From Amylostereum areolatum (lineage: Eukaryota; Basidiomycota; Agaricomycetes; Russulales; Stereaceae): DNA of 64,000 bases. The stretch covers positions 310,001 through 374,000 of the forward strand of contig SAXG01000035.1 in NCBI GenBank assembly GCA_012932865.1. Direction: 5' to 3'. Under the pieces are notes generated by a model, which saw only the letters and a list, made by a program, of their open reading frames with translations, made no database searches and had not been told where the DNA came from. Position numbers and translations under genes: made by a program. Below, one piece after another: positions 1 to 12,410 of the stretch (position 1 is the stretch's first letter; each line of letters starts with the position of its first letter).

Positions 1-1301
1 TTCGTCCTTGGTCGGACAGCGGCGAGAACTGGGACGCGAAGCGCGAGGGCGCGATTTGGGTTTGGAAGCATCTGTTGCAGATGTGGAAGGTGGGTCCGAG
101 GGAGGGTATACCGTGCCATTGGGCGCCTGGGAGATGGAGTTGGCCATTTGAGGTGGGGCAGGCGGCGGGGACGCCGGACCAGGGGGCGACGAATGAAGAT
201 GCGTTGGATATGGAGGAATATGGAGAGGAGGCGGTGGGTGTAGGAGAGGAGGGCTAACAAGGGTGAAGATCAGCACTGTGCTAGAGAGCCATGTAGAGAT
301 GCAATTACCTGAGCTGGAGTCGATGTCATTGGTGTGGAATGCATTGGACTGGTACGTTGAGACTGAGACTGCGGAAAACTTCAAAAGACAGGTCGAGAGA
401 GACCACAGCTGTGACCGCATACCTGAGGGCGAGACCGTGGTGGTGGGCTTGTCGGTGTGCTTGAAGGCGTCAGGGAGCTCGATGACAAGTCCGCTGGAGT
501 TTCGGTGGGAGTTTGACCAGCAGAAGCTACTACAGGAGCTGGGGAGGGAGACGGAGAGGAGATGGACATGTTTTCCAGTGCCTGAACATATATCATAAGA
601 CGAGAACGCGATGAAAAGTTATGAGGTAGACCTACTCTGATAGGAGGGGAAGCCGCTTCAACAGATGCCGGTGGTGGATGCGAGTAGGAAGAAGTGTGTT
701 GTGCACTAGATTGGTATGGCGGAGGAGGAGGCTATTGGCAGTGTCATCAGTAATTCATGTATGCGAACAAACGAGCGGACGTACAGGCGTGATCTCGGCA
801 TATGGGTTGGGAGGAGCTTGATCTCGGGAAGGAGGTGGAGGCACACGTCGCACTTGTGGGATCTAAAAAGATGTTGGTCGAAGAAAAGTGCGCACAAAGA
901 GGGTGACTTGCGATCGAAGGGGAAACAGGTCGCCGATTTGCCGATCTCCCTGGATGAATCTGGCGCCAGCTATCAGCACGATACCAGCGATATATAAACG
1001 AAGAGTCACGCGCCTGAATTCCATACGATTGAGCATTGTAAGGTGGGCTCGAAGGCGGTGTAGGAACCGGGGTGCGTCGAGGGGGTAACGGCGGGGGTGG
1101 ATGAGCCTGTTGAGCCGATGGATATTGCGGCGGCCGAGGAGGAATCGGAGGGGGTGGGCCGCGTGGAGGGAGTGGAGGTGGAATTGATGTCGAATGTGTC
1201 GGGGCTGATCGCCACGTCGGGGGTTGAGGAAAATTGGGTGGCGGACGGTCCATTGTGGGTGGTAGCGAACTGGGCCAGTTGGGGGGCGTCGGTGTCCTCA
1301 T
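1..1301 (-). CDS. Proline-rich protein, 3' end outside window (partial)
   Basis: The reading frame starts at an ATG at 1301 and runs leftward off the window. The first exon is extremely proline-rich, with PPPLPPR and PPLPPRR runs that look like SH3-domain ligands. A short intron probably lies near 955-1010. Further exons around 380-600 are Ser/Thr/Pro-rich. At the left edge (about 1-120) the frame reads a W-H-G-I-P-S-L motif, then F-H-I-C-N-R-C-F and a short Phe-rich stretch. I recall a similar single CxxC pattern at the C-terminus of uncharacterised fungal proline-rich proteins, but I cannot name the family. Exon joints between 120 and 950 are not resolved. The protein is probably largely disordered and its function is unknown. 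Confidence 0.45.
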
Positions 1302-1938
1302 CTTCGCCCTCTACCTCGTCGATGCGTTATATGGCCATGTGAGGCGTGGCCGTTTGACAGCTGTCAAAGATTTCATCTGGAAATGAGACCGGTCGCGACA
1401 GAGCCAAGACATAAATTACGCACCGCATTTCTTCCCACTTTCATGTGCTCCCGAAAGCTTTTGAGCTCGCCTCTATCTTCCAGATTCCTTGAGACCACTC
1501 TGGACCGATGCAGGCTTGAAGGCGGGTCAGGTGAATGGCTCAGGTCCTTCGGAGAAGCCGTTCGTCAACCCAACCGGATCCTCGTGCTGGAAAGGAGGAG
1601 ACATGGCCTAATTTCGATTTTTTTTTTTCAGCTTAGGATGTTGGGTGAGACGAGAGTGTGTGTAAGGAGCGAGAAACGATGGTGGAAGGCAGACGGGAGG
1701 CGACGACGACGATCGCGACAACCACGACGCGGATTGTCATCGTCATCGGTATGACTCACCGGTCGATGCCGAGTGCCTTGCTTACATCAGCGAGCGACGC
1801 GTATGAACCGGTGGCGCACAGCTCACGTGATCGCGTACCTCTGAAGCCGAAGCGGCGACGAGGACGGTCGACAGCACACTCTTCTTTCTCGAGCTCCCCG
1901 CCTCGCTCTCCTAATTTGATAGGATCCCTGGAATCCTT

Positions 1939-4672
1939 ATGGCTGATGCTCAAGCCAGGTCCGTTCAAGACCAGCTCGCCAACGCCAAGTACGAGATTTG
2001 CAAGCTCACTGGCGACAAGCAGAGCCTCGAGGCAGCCCTCAAAGCACGCGAGGCGGCGCACCAAGATGCCATCGATTTTCTAGTCGCACGGCGCGAAGAA
2101 GCTATCTCTGAGCTCTCGTCCCGCGCTCAAGACGGGGAGGCAAAGTTGAAGGAGGCGGTCGACGAGTTGTGCAAGCTGCGCAAGCTGCATGGAACGACAC
2201 TGGAGGAGACGCAACGGATGGTAGCAGGTAGGCGTGAGCTAGAGGAGGAGCGGCGGAAGTTTATGGAACAGAAGACGAAACTGGAGGAGGATGCATTGAC
2301 TCTGGATGTGAGGATGAAAGCTTTGGACGAGGAAAGGGCGGCCTTCGATGAGCGACGACGCCAACTCGAGGAAACGTGGTCAAAGGAGACAACCGTACCA
2401 CAACGGGACAGTGCAGTAATGAAGGTGGAGTCCCCTTCAAATAAGCACGGGAAAGTGGAGGCTCTGGAAAAGGGCCAAGGGAGCGAACGGGTGGTCAAAC
2501 CCGAGCACTCGTCGTCCACGTCTTCTGGACCGGCAATGTCAAGACTGGTCAAGTCGGAGGTCTCAGCAGACAAGAAAGAAACCCCACCTGAAAGTACTGC
2601 CTGTGGACCGTCCATACCCTCGGTATTCATTCCTGTTTTACCTTTGAGCCACTCACTAATATCCAAGTCCAGTCTGTCCCAGGAACGCTCAAGGTCGAGA
2701 ACCCGTCCGCGGTTCGTCTGTCATGACCCACTCGATGCCATCCATTCGACCCAAAAAAATTACGACATAGGTACCTCCCATCGACGAAGCTAAAGTATGC
2801 CGAACTCCAAACGTCCTTCCACATACGAATGTCAACGTCGATCATGTACGTGATCTGGTCTTACACCGCTATCCTAGCTCAGTGCAACAGCATGAAGTTA
2901 TAGAGATCAGCAGCGACGAGGAAGAACCGTCGAATGTCATTACCATTGGTTCGTCACCAAGTCCCCCGGACCTACGGCGATTTGACAGTCCTCCACCTAA
3001 CCTCATGGACCTGGATGACGAAAACCTTCCCAGGACAGAGTCTCCTTACCCACCTCAAGATGCCCGACATAACAGACAATCCGTGCCATTGGAGGCGTCC
3101 GACTCCGGTCGAGTGCGTGAATCTCACTTCTAACCAAGATAATGCCTTCGCTCATTTACGAGATGTCGTCAGTATCCTTCTGTGCATGCGGAAACCAATA
3201 ACAAAGGTCTGTGGCTCATAATACTCTGCTTTTTGTCTCATCCTGATGCCAATGCATCGACCAGCGAAAAACCATGTCACCCATGCGTCGCTCTTCTCCG
3301 GATGCCTTGACGAAACGCCGAAAGCTCGAACCACTTCCTTCTCCAAGTTCGCAGCCAATCAAACCACCCTCTTCTCCCGAGTCTAAACCTCTCATAACCA
3401 AACCAGAAAGCGGCGGCCGTGCGACTTCGCCGGCATCATCGAGGTCGTCGGTCAAACCCGAGTTCGCTTCTTTTCCGCCGATCCCTCCCATCACGGCTCA
3501 AATACCCACAAGTCTCCGAGAACGTGTGGCATCGTTCAAGTGCATAGAAGTCCCCGCATCTCCCTATATTCCTTCCCCAGCGTCTCCCAACGTCGGCTGC
3601 TTCTCGCGTGCGTTCATTGGCGAAACATTCGGCGGGAGCCACCAAACGCTCATGGCCAACATCGAACTGCACCATCGAACTTCGAAGCCGAGGCATCGTG
3701 CCATCTTCCCTCAGCGCGACCAAAACCCGGGCCTTCCCTACGTGCAGGGCACACCAGGGAACCATCCTCGCCAGTCGGTTCGACATCCTCGGGTTTAGCA
3801 GTCTCTTCATCCGTGCGGAGCATCTCAATAAAGCGGTCTGGCTCTATTTCGGTGAGTATGAGCTAGAGAAGAGCAAGATGGACCTCAGCGGGGAAGAATT
3901 TCAACGCCTTCCGGCGAAGGTGCGTTTCGTCTTTCGCCTATCTGAGCACAACGTCCTAAACCATCTACAGACGCGCAACCAATGGGCGAAAGCCATTCAG
4001 AACGGCTCGCAGAGGGAGGGCCGATGTTATACAGAAATGTGTGCCCGGATTGCGCTCCGAAAACACAAGAAGGATGCATCGGAAGCCGCAGTTGAGGTGG
4101 CCGTTGACACCTTGATCAAGACAAAGAAACGGTTGGCGAAGCGCCCTTCCCATCTGATCGTGAGCACCGAAGATGTTCTAAAGGCGCTGGATTGCGGAGA
4201 CGAGGTACCAGTTCTTCTGCCAGTTGACCCGAACGAGCCGTATACTTACTTATGCGTACTAACCACAGACATTGAGCGTGATCATGCTGCGCCCCGTCTC
4301 TTTCGACGTGAAATTCCACGAGCATCTGTGCACACGACCCCCCGCCTCAAGCCCCTCTCAATCCCCTCAACCTACTCCAGAGCCCAAAGCTAAAGCTAAA
4401 GGGCAAGCGGCCGCCCTGCGCGAGTTAGATGGTGCGTTGTGGATGGCTCCGAATCACTGAGCCCAGTTAACTTCCTTTGTATACTGACCGCGATTGCCTA
4501 CACAGTCCACGCCGGTAGCTCATCCATGCCCGATTTGACGCCCGAGATCAGACGCAGTGCACGCCATCCAGTCGGCGTTCGGAAATCGTACGCGATTGAG
4601 GGCCCCGATATCGGCGAAGACAGTGATGCGTCCTTCGAGGAATCCGATGAGCTCATGGACTACGAGGAGTAG
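1939..4672 (+). CDS. Coiled-coil protein with DUF6697-like C-terminal region
   Basis: ATG at 1939 opens about 150 residues of heptad-like, Glu/Lys/Arg-rich sequence predicted to be a long coiled coil. A Ser/Pro/Lys-rich linker follows, with repeated VKxE patterns and a basic KRRK motif (3310-3340) that could be a nuclear signal. From about 3590 the protein reads F-S-R-A-F-I-G-E-T-F-G-G and then G-T-P-G. Further on comes R-A-E-H-L-N-K-A-V-W-L-Y-F-G-E-Y-E-L. This pattern resembles the basidiomycete domain DUF6697 as I remember it. Several introns split the gene (for example near 2620-2670 and 4215-4270) and it ends with TAG at 4670-4672. Near 3760 the family frame continues only if one base is skipped, so a frameshift or sequence error is possible. 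It converges on the P450 gene, with about 105 bp between stop codons. Function unknown. Confidence 0.55.
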
Positions 4673-4777
4673 CTGAGGATAATATCCATTTTTTCACCGC
4701 CCCCAAACTACATATACATACAGCATTTACTGCTTGATTTTTACGCCACCCCGCCTTTCCTTTGCCCCACAAACTAT

Positions 4778-6812
4778 TCACAGCCTCCGTTTGACCCCGA
4801 CCTTGCACTGCCAGACTGCAGTGACAACTCCCTCGTGTCTTTCGATCTAACACGTAGGATGAGCGGTAGAAATGCTTCAGCGCGGGTGTCAACCCACCGG
4901 AGCTTTGGGATCTTCGAGGACGAAGTCGTATCGTCGCACGAGGGACCCAATGATGATCAGGACCTCCATGATGGCGAGGTTTCGAGCGACGCATGCCCTA
5001 CAGCACCCATGAGCCGATGTGTACACTCGCCAACGGAAAGATCGCTCACCGGGGTCCAATCGAGAAAGGAGCGAAGTACTTTGCCCTAGCGCTCGCTCCT
5101 TCTTCCAGCCAGCGTTCTGGCCTGAACTCGTGCGCATCCAGACCCCACACGTTGACGTCGCGATGCACGGTGTACGTGGGCACGCTGACGACCGTTCCAG
5201 GGAGGAGGGTATGTCCGCGAATGGTCAGACCACCCTCCGGGACTTCACGTGGGAGGCCGATCCCGAAGGTAGAGTGCAGGCGCATTGCCTCGTTTACACA
5301 GGCCTCGAGATATGAAAGATTCTTGACGTCGGCGAACGAACAGACCGCGTCGCCATCTGCACCGATGGCACCGGTGAGCTCTTTTCTCAAGGTGTCTTGG
5401 CAGCGAGGGTTCGCGGCGATGTGGTGCACGATGCTGGCTAGCGTGCTATAATGAGGGAGATTAGAAAACGGGAATACATAAATCGAAGGAAAAACTTGCT
5501 TGAAGATCGTATCGCTTCCGCCAGTGAGCAGCGTCATCGACTCCGCGGTGAGCTCCTCGGCACACAGAGGGTTTCCTTCATCGTCCTTGCCTTGGAGAAG
5601 GCGTGTGAGGAAGTCCGGACGCGAGTCGGGATCGGCGAGGCGTTTTGAGACGGAGATGGCGGCGATTCCTGCGAGCGACGCCACGCACTTGTGGCCTCTG
5701 CTGAACCAGGGAACGAAGCGCACAAGAAATGGGCGCCAGTGGATAGGGATAACTCCGATGACGGTATTGAAGTCGGAGCGTCCACGGAGGAGACGAATGG
5801 CGGGCAGGTCGACGGTAGCGGTGGGTGCGGCATCCTTCCCGTAGGAGCCCATGGTTTTTTCGTTCGATGCGGCTACAGCGACTACATCCTTCCCAGCTTT
5901 GACCATGCCAAAGGGCGAGCCGAAGGCCAGGTCTCCTGTTCGAATAACAAGACAAGGATGAGTATGATGGGTGAGCGCATGGGTCAAAAAGGTGCACATG
6001 CCTATGATGTCGAATACGACATAGGCGAGCCCTTTCAAAATGTCAATCAGAATTGGCTCGAGAAGCTGATAGAGAAAAGGAAGGAACTTACATGGTACGA
6101 TGTCAAGCCACACCCGTCCATCGCTACTTACCCATCCCGTACCCTCATCGCTCTCGAATCCATGGCGTCCCTTTTCGCAGATCGAGTCCAACTGCGTGAG
6201 GAGTTCGGCGACGTGAGAGCTGATCAACGGCTCGAATTCGCTGATGGTCCTGGGCGAGAAAACGTGCGAAACTATCTTGCGCTTGCGGGCGTGGACGACG
6301 CGGCTGCGCGCGCTGACGATGCTGGTACTCGCGGCGACGTAGTACTCGTAGAAATCCGTCTTTGGCGCACCGGCCCCGTGGCCGTACACCATTTCGAGAG
6401 CCTCAGGCGCCGATATCGATACGTGGTTGGGGGCAATGCGGACAAAGGGCCCTGAATTTTTGTGGATCAGACGTCCGTCCGAAGCTAGGCGAGAAAATGT
6501 TGACACACCGTACAAATCATGGAGGGACTTCACGACCTCGGAGCGATGGCCTCCGAAAGCGATTCGCGTGAGCCACATGTCGGAGAACTGGGCCATCCAG
6601 GGCCCTGGGTAAACACGCAGGTTGAGAGCATCTCTGAACCACGGGACTACGTGGACGACGACGAGTGAGACAAGGACGAGGGCGAGAAGAGAACTATACG
6701 GAGAGTTATAGACAATGGAAGAAATATCTCCTAGTTCGAGAAGGGCCATTTTGTGGGTGGGGGCAGCGCGATTGGTCCTGGTACCGGAGCTCGAGGGTTT
6801 TATAGGTTTCAT
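4778..6812 (-). CDS. Cytochrome P450 monooxygenase, membrane-anchored
   Basis: This is a heme-thiolate monooxygenase of the microsomal fungal type. The N-terminus has a hydrophobic anchor (S-L-L-A-L-V-L-V-S-L-V-V-V) followed by the Y-P-G-P-W hinge. The I-helix motif reads G-G-S-D-T, the K-helix ExxR is E-A-M-R, and the PERW motif is F-R-P-E-R-W. The heme loop is F-S-I-G-P-R-A-C-V-A, split by an intron at about 5000-5046; the usual last Gly is Ala. A last small exon (4778-4848) encodes W-Q-C-K-V-G-V-K-R-R-L and the stop. Two introns appear to use GC donors: 5936-6001 (GCATGT) and 5446-5499 (GCAAGT). Removing them restores D-I-I-G-D-L-A-F-G and G-S-D-T-I-F-N-T-L-A-S. An alternative start is the ATG at 6749. 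It resembles the benzoate-4-hydroxylase/pisatin-demethylase-like group, but the substrate cannot be told. Confidence 0.9.
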
Positions 6813-9800
6813 GGTCGCAGTTAGACCGCGTTCGTTCGAGAGAGGGGGTACTTACTTACACGCCAGTAAACGCCAAGATCTGCGCGCTTGCTCTGTCACA
6901 CAGCGCCACAACCTCCAACGCGCAGACAATCGAAGGCGAATAACGCGCAATTCTCACATCTTGTAGGTCTCGTTCCCGGTTGTGGACTCCGTACGAGACG
7001 AAAAAGATGTCTGAAGCGCTCGAGCCCCCAATGACGAAAACGCGAGTGTTGTCCAGCGCCCAAGCCGTATGGTCACGATCCCGTTTGAGTTGACATGTGC
7101 GGTCGCTGTTACAGCCGCTGAATCGTAGAAGACTCGGGGAAGAGCACAACGGTTCAGCAAACATGGAGGCCCGGACTTAGCATGGAGTGATTTGAGACGC
7201 CCAGAATTGCGCCAGAGATGGAGACGCCAGAGAGTTGCCAGAGAGGGTGGAGAGCGCATTGGCGGAGAATGATTTGGGCGGGCATGCTCGGCTTCTTTCT
7301 GGACTTCGTGGAAGTGCCGGTGAACGCGGCGGCGTTTTTGAAGTTTGGGGAGGAACGTTGGAGAAGCGGAGTCTTGACTCGAAGTTGAAGCTGAGGCGTC
7401 TACAGCACGTACGCTCGGTATGGTGTCTTACAGGCCTCATCGCGTGTGTCCATCTCGTCTCGATGCTGTTCTGGGTGGAAACATAGCGGAGGGCTGAGGT
7501 AGACTAAAGCGACGGTGAGCGCGCGGAAACGGGAAACTGTGACTCAAGCTGATCAGAAGGACTCCCACTGATTCTTCGAGGCGATCACGGATTTGCGGCC
7601 GCGCGAATCCCGTAGAGCAATAGAAGATAAGAGCTACAAGATAAAACATCGATTAACACAAGATAAGGATTCTGTTCGGCGTTTCCCGGACCCGTTGTCG
7701 ACGCGCGTCGCATCGTCGGTCATCCTCGGTCGGACAGGCGGCTTGTCGCTTACATACATACATCCCAATCTTCTTCTCCTTCCCGCATCCCTTGGCAAAT
7801 AGAGTTCCCTAGAAAGGCCTTCGTTCGAAGGGAGACTTAGAGAGGCCAGAGAATCATTGTGGTCGATGCACAGCATCTTTTTTGTGCGTCCTTCCGAATC
7901 TTACTTTCCTGTTGAGGAGTCCCTCTGACAAGACTTGTACAGCTCTTATCTGGTTCTCTAGGGTTCTTTATCCTGTAATACCTTGAAAATAAACTTCCCG
8001 CCATTTTTCTTGCCTCTGTCGACCCAGTTGGTTGGCCCCGCAACGACCATCTTCACCGCTGCAAAACCACTGGCATCTTGGACACGACGACGAGCGTCCA
8101 GCGCTCAGCACTTTCGAGTGAGCTAGGACGTCTTGCGGACAACCTGCTCTCAGATTCAGTGCATTTCTGAGCTATGAGTCTCCTCGAGCTCTCCGTGAGC
8201 AGTGCTTGATCCAGTCTGTCCTTGCACTTCTGTTTATTTAATTTTGTTTTGGACGTTCTCTTTGGATACTGTACGGTGATTCCATTCTGATCCGGCGTCA
8301 CTTTTCCACTCGTGAGATTCAGTGTTCGTCTACGAAGTCTTTCCGTGCGTGGCCGCAAGCCACAAGGAGTTAAGGACGTCGAGCAGCTACCCATAACCAG
8401 GGCTACGCGGTGCGTTGGGCGTCTCTTTTCCGTCTTGTGCGGACCTCAGGCTTCAAGGCTCATGTCACTCCGTCCCATCAGCGTCTTTTTACCCGGCGTT
8501 TTTACACGGCGTCGAAAAGTTCTACCTGATGCTTCCCCTGAAGACAATCACCGGACGAATCTTCGCTCTACGAGCCGACAGGTAACTGGCCTTCGCGTTC
8601 GGATGATTGCCAGAGCTCATGAACTTAGCAGGGCTCGCTTTTCCTTCCTTCGCGCCAGTCGATTCGTGCAGATATTCTGGAAGTTTATGCTCGTTATCGG
8701 GTATGTCGACTCTGGTCACACTTCGACTAAAATTCCATTGGAACACTCGCCACTGCAATACTTTTTTCTGCTTTCCCACCTCGGCGGTTTGCTTCCGTGC
8801 TCATGATTCCTGTGGCCAAACACCCCCTAATATGCTCTCGGCCGCCTTCCTCCACTCTCGTCCAAAATCTCCGCAAGACACGTGGTACGTTCAGACCCTG
8901 CGTCTCTTGCTAATCGGTCTTTCAGGAGAGGCCGTGCTCCAAGCGCAATTTCCGCCGACTGTGGCTTCAAGCTCGCACGCTGTGTTTCACCGATGTTACC
9001 GAATTCAAGCACCGTCATTGGCCATCTAGGAGCATCTCGCGGACTTGGGCGTGAACCTCGCGAGCGCGCCTGTGGAAGAAAATCGTCGAAGGAGGCGGCT
9101 ACTGGGGCAGTTCGGCTATGCAGCGTGTGAGCTTAATTTTTTTTGTTGGTGGATAGAATCTTAATGTGAACGTCTAGCCAGCAGGTACCTCGCCCGAATG
9201 CAGCATTTGACGCCATCGGTGGGCACATAGTTATGATTCTGAGGATATATCGTCTCTAGGGCGCTGACCGCTGATTCGCTGACACTTCGTTCGATTTACT
9301 CTTCGGTTCGCGATAAAGGGCCCCCTACAGTGTAGAGGATTTTCTCATAAAGACATTGACGACGCAGGTGTCGCTTGACGAACGTGGTCATGAAGTTGTT
9401 GACGAAAGTTTGGCGTCGACGATGGGCGCCTATCCCCGCCATCCCCAACTCGTATCACCCTTTTCACTTGATCGTAGGTTCGTTTTCGCTATAACTTGGG
9501 GAGCATATGCTTATGGTATTATCCATTCTTTTTCGTTTATAGAGCATGTCTCGAATCGACTTTGAAGATGATGGATGTGAATATCTTTGTCCTGCCCTTC
9601 TCCTGTGACACAGCATGTTCTGACATATGCTCTTCTTTTCATATTCGCATCTCTGTATTGACAAGGGTCTCCATGACAGTGTTTCCATGGCATCGTACCT
9701 CTCCCGCCATGCTTTGTCTCCCCTTCACGGAGACCCATGTCGTCAACTCTAACTTGTGACACCGAAGGCGTCGTGCCCAACATGATCGCCACCTTCGGCT

Positions 9801-10322
9801 ACACGCGCGATGGCATCATCACCTCGACGTCTCCGGTACGTCCACGAGCCTCGGAGCGCCTTACCGTCGTCTATGTTTGACACTCCATTCAGTCTTAACT
9901 CGCAACCTCACTGTCTACCACGTCCCGCGTAATCACAGCGTACGTTCTGAAATCCTTCGTCTTTGATTTAGGCTTACAGAAGATTGTTAACCTTTCCAGT
10001 GAGGTTTATCGACACCCCGGCCTGCCGTCGCGGGCTTCCCGATATCCGTCCCTACGAAGCAGGGCACTGACCGACATTGGACCTCGCCCATTCAAGTACC
10101 TGGAAGGCCATCGACGGAAGGCAGAGGTCCTCATACGTCAATTCCCTTGTAGTAATACATTCACACTCATCCCTTTGTAGGTGTGAATACTCTCGAATCC
10201 CTTACACGGCTGCTCTTTTATGACGATCATCGATGAAATCCGTCCACATAGTCGAATGCGATATTCCAGTTCGTTCATTGTATGCATCATGCGGAGGAAC
10301 CAACAAGCCCGACGGGTACAAG
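6813..10322. other. Gene-poor interval with weak exon-like pieces
   Basis: No convincing gene spans this 3.5 kb. Between about 9356 and 10065 on the plus strand, several short frames are separated by plausible GT...AG introns (for example 9475-9542). They include S-L-D-E-R-G-H-E-V-V-D-E-S and G-V-V-P-N-M-I-A-T-F-G-Y-T-R-D-G. No family is recognisable and no clear start was found. This may be a decayed gene. The rest (6.8-9.3 kb) shows only short frames with no coherent composition. Confidence 0.3.
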
Positions 10323-12144
10323 TTAGGCTGCTGTGAGCCTACGACATTTCTTCTTGTGTCCGCCTTCCTTCCAGTCTCTATCCTATCAATGAGTAGACGT
10401 CGCAAGGACTGTGAACGAAATACGTACCGAGCCTGACATTCCTTATCGCAGTAAGAGACTTCTCTGCAGCCGACGCACTGGCGCATCGCGTCTGGAGGGC
10501 TATATGTGTGGAAGATGCATTCTTTCCACGAACAACAGATCTGGGAGGGCGTTGGGTTCGCGATAGGCTTCTGGGAGTGAAATTTCCGTGCTTCGTCCTC
10601 GTCAATACGAAGCTCGACACCAAATTTCACCCACGCCTCCACGACCTTCTGATGTTGCATCTTTGCAGCCAGAGGCATGTCCCGGAGCGCCTTCATAGCA
10701 GGGTACCAGTACCTCCAACCGTCCTTTTGGAAGTTTCGATAGTTCGTCCTCGCCTCTTCGATGGATCTATGCTTTGATTTGGCAGCGGCGACGGCCTTGA
10801 CCAGAATCCTTAGGAATGGGGCTAGAATATCTGGTGCTAAAAAAAATCAGTCGTCTCAGTGAAACGTACCACACGGGAAGAGCAAAAGCCACTGCGTACA
10901 TTCTTCGGTTGGCTCGTTCTGTGCACAGATAATGACAACATGAGCAGCTATATCCGATATCCGACCCTCGTGTACGATAGGATCAACAGTGACATAGTTC
11001 CGAGACCATCGAGGCAATCCCTGCCTATGGTAAATCCTCGTCGAACTATACATATCCGGAACAAATTTACCTGAGCAGCTCCACACAAGGCATCCAAAAG
11101 TATAGATCGCGTCCGACATGCAGTGAATCAGATTTGATTCTGCGTGTCGCGACGATCCCCGATTTGCCCAGAATGCCTTGTAGCTCGCATCACTGAACTG
11201 ACGCGGGACGAAGCACGGTTTGCACGATGGCCAGCATGATCATGACCACATTGATGTCCTGTTCTGTGTCCTCCAAGTGCCTCGCGAAGCCGTGCTATTA
11301 CTCGCGCAGCGCCAAACGTATCCTCTATGTCCTTTCGGATGATGTCCATGCGACCCGAGTCATCGCGAATGGGGGCCAATACCATCATGAGTGACCCATA
11401 TAATCCTGACGGATCGGATTTTTCGTGTCCGCAAACCAAGCAGAACTGCGACGAGAATAAATTGCTCATCCCCCCTGCGGTATCGAAATGGTAAACACCG
11501 GATAGTGGGTGGCGAAGAGTTCACTATCTCACGTACTTTCCTGCCGTTCGACTACATTGGTGAACCAAGCCGCCAATCGGCTTGAAACAGTCGTTTACAT
11601 TGAAAGTGTCTCGAAGAGTTGCTTGATTGCGTTCGTATCGCACTCTATATGATCTCTGAGTGGGACAACACCGCATTCACCGCGTCGCGGCTTTCAGGCG
11701 ATCGCTGTTTGTCGCATACCATGACTATTCGCGCGAGAATTCCGAAAACCTTGTCCCATCCATCCCTTGAGGTCTGATTAGAGTGAAAAAAGCAAACCAT
11801 GATTATCATACTCACAGGATACGAATGAAAGAATTCTTTGTCTAAGACGAGCTCGCAGAGCGTGCTTGCCAGGGCTTTGAGGGTAAGGGCCTCGCCATCC
11901 GTTAGTTCGACGTGTGCGTCTTCCCTCCCCGCGCTTTCCAGAAGTCTGTGAAACATTTCTGTAAGAGCATACAGGTCAGCGTTCAGGAGGTTTGGGTCTT
12001 CAGAGGCGTAGAGGAGCTGCAGGAGGAAATTTGCTTCGGAAGGCTATTCGAGAATGAGCGCGCCATAATCCTTTTTGACATAATTCCATTTTGTCCGACC
12101 CCATCGGGGGTCAATGCGTGTCATTTCTTTAAAGGCGTTGTTCA
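10323..12144 (-). pseudogene. MYND zinc-finger family gene A, apparently frameshifted
   Basis: This is a member of the MYND cluster. The C-terminus carries a full MYND finger: C-S-W-K-E-C, C-V-G-C, Y-C-D-K-E-C-Q, then after an intron D-W-K-E-G-G-H-K-K-K-C, ending with TAA at 10323-10325. Upstream exons match the family's helical region (10.70-10.85, 10.98-11.47, 11.65-12.05 kb). In the exon at 11.12-11.47 kb, alignment with gene C needs one base skipped near 11275 and another near 11213, otherwise stops follow. The start is uncertain: the ATG at 12144 is only the nearest candidate. The gene lies head-to-head with the FunK1 gene. MYND fingers usually bind Pro-rich peptides; the role of this fungal family is not known. 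Confidence 0.6.
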
Positions 12145-12410
12145 TGAGAGATAGGTAGCCGCGAACAGCACAAGTCGCGATCATCGATGGATGGTCGTGG
12201 TTTGAATTTGAAATTTGAAGTTTCAACTTCGCATGCCTACGCCGCAGATCACGTGGCATTTCCGCATATGGATGACAATAAACGGCGGCCCATTCTTCCT
12301 GGCCCCTACTACTTATAATCGTAACCGGCCCTAGTACCGATGCCTCCCTATTTCAACCACATCCAAGTTGGAGTACTTCTTGCCGCTACCATTTTTGCCT
12401 CCCTTCCGCA

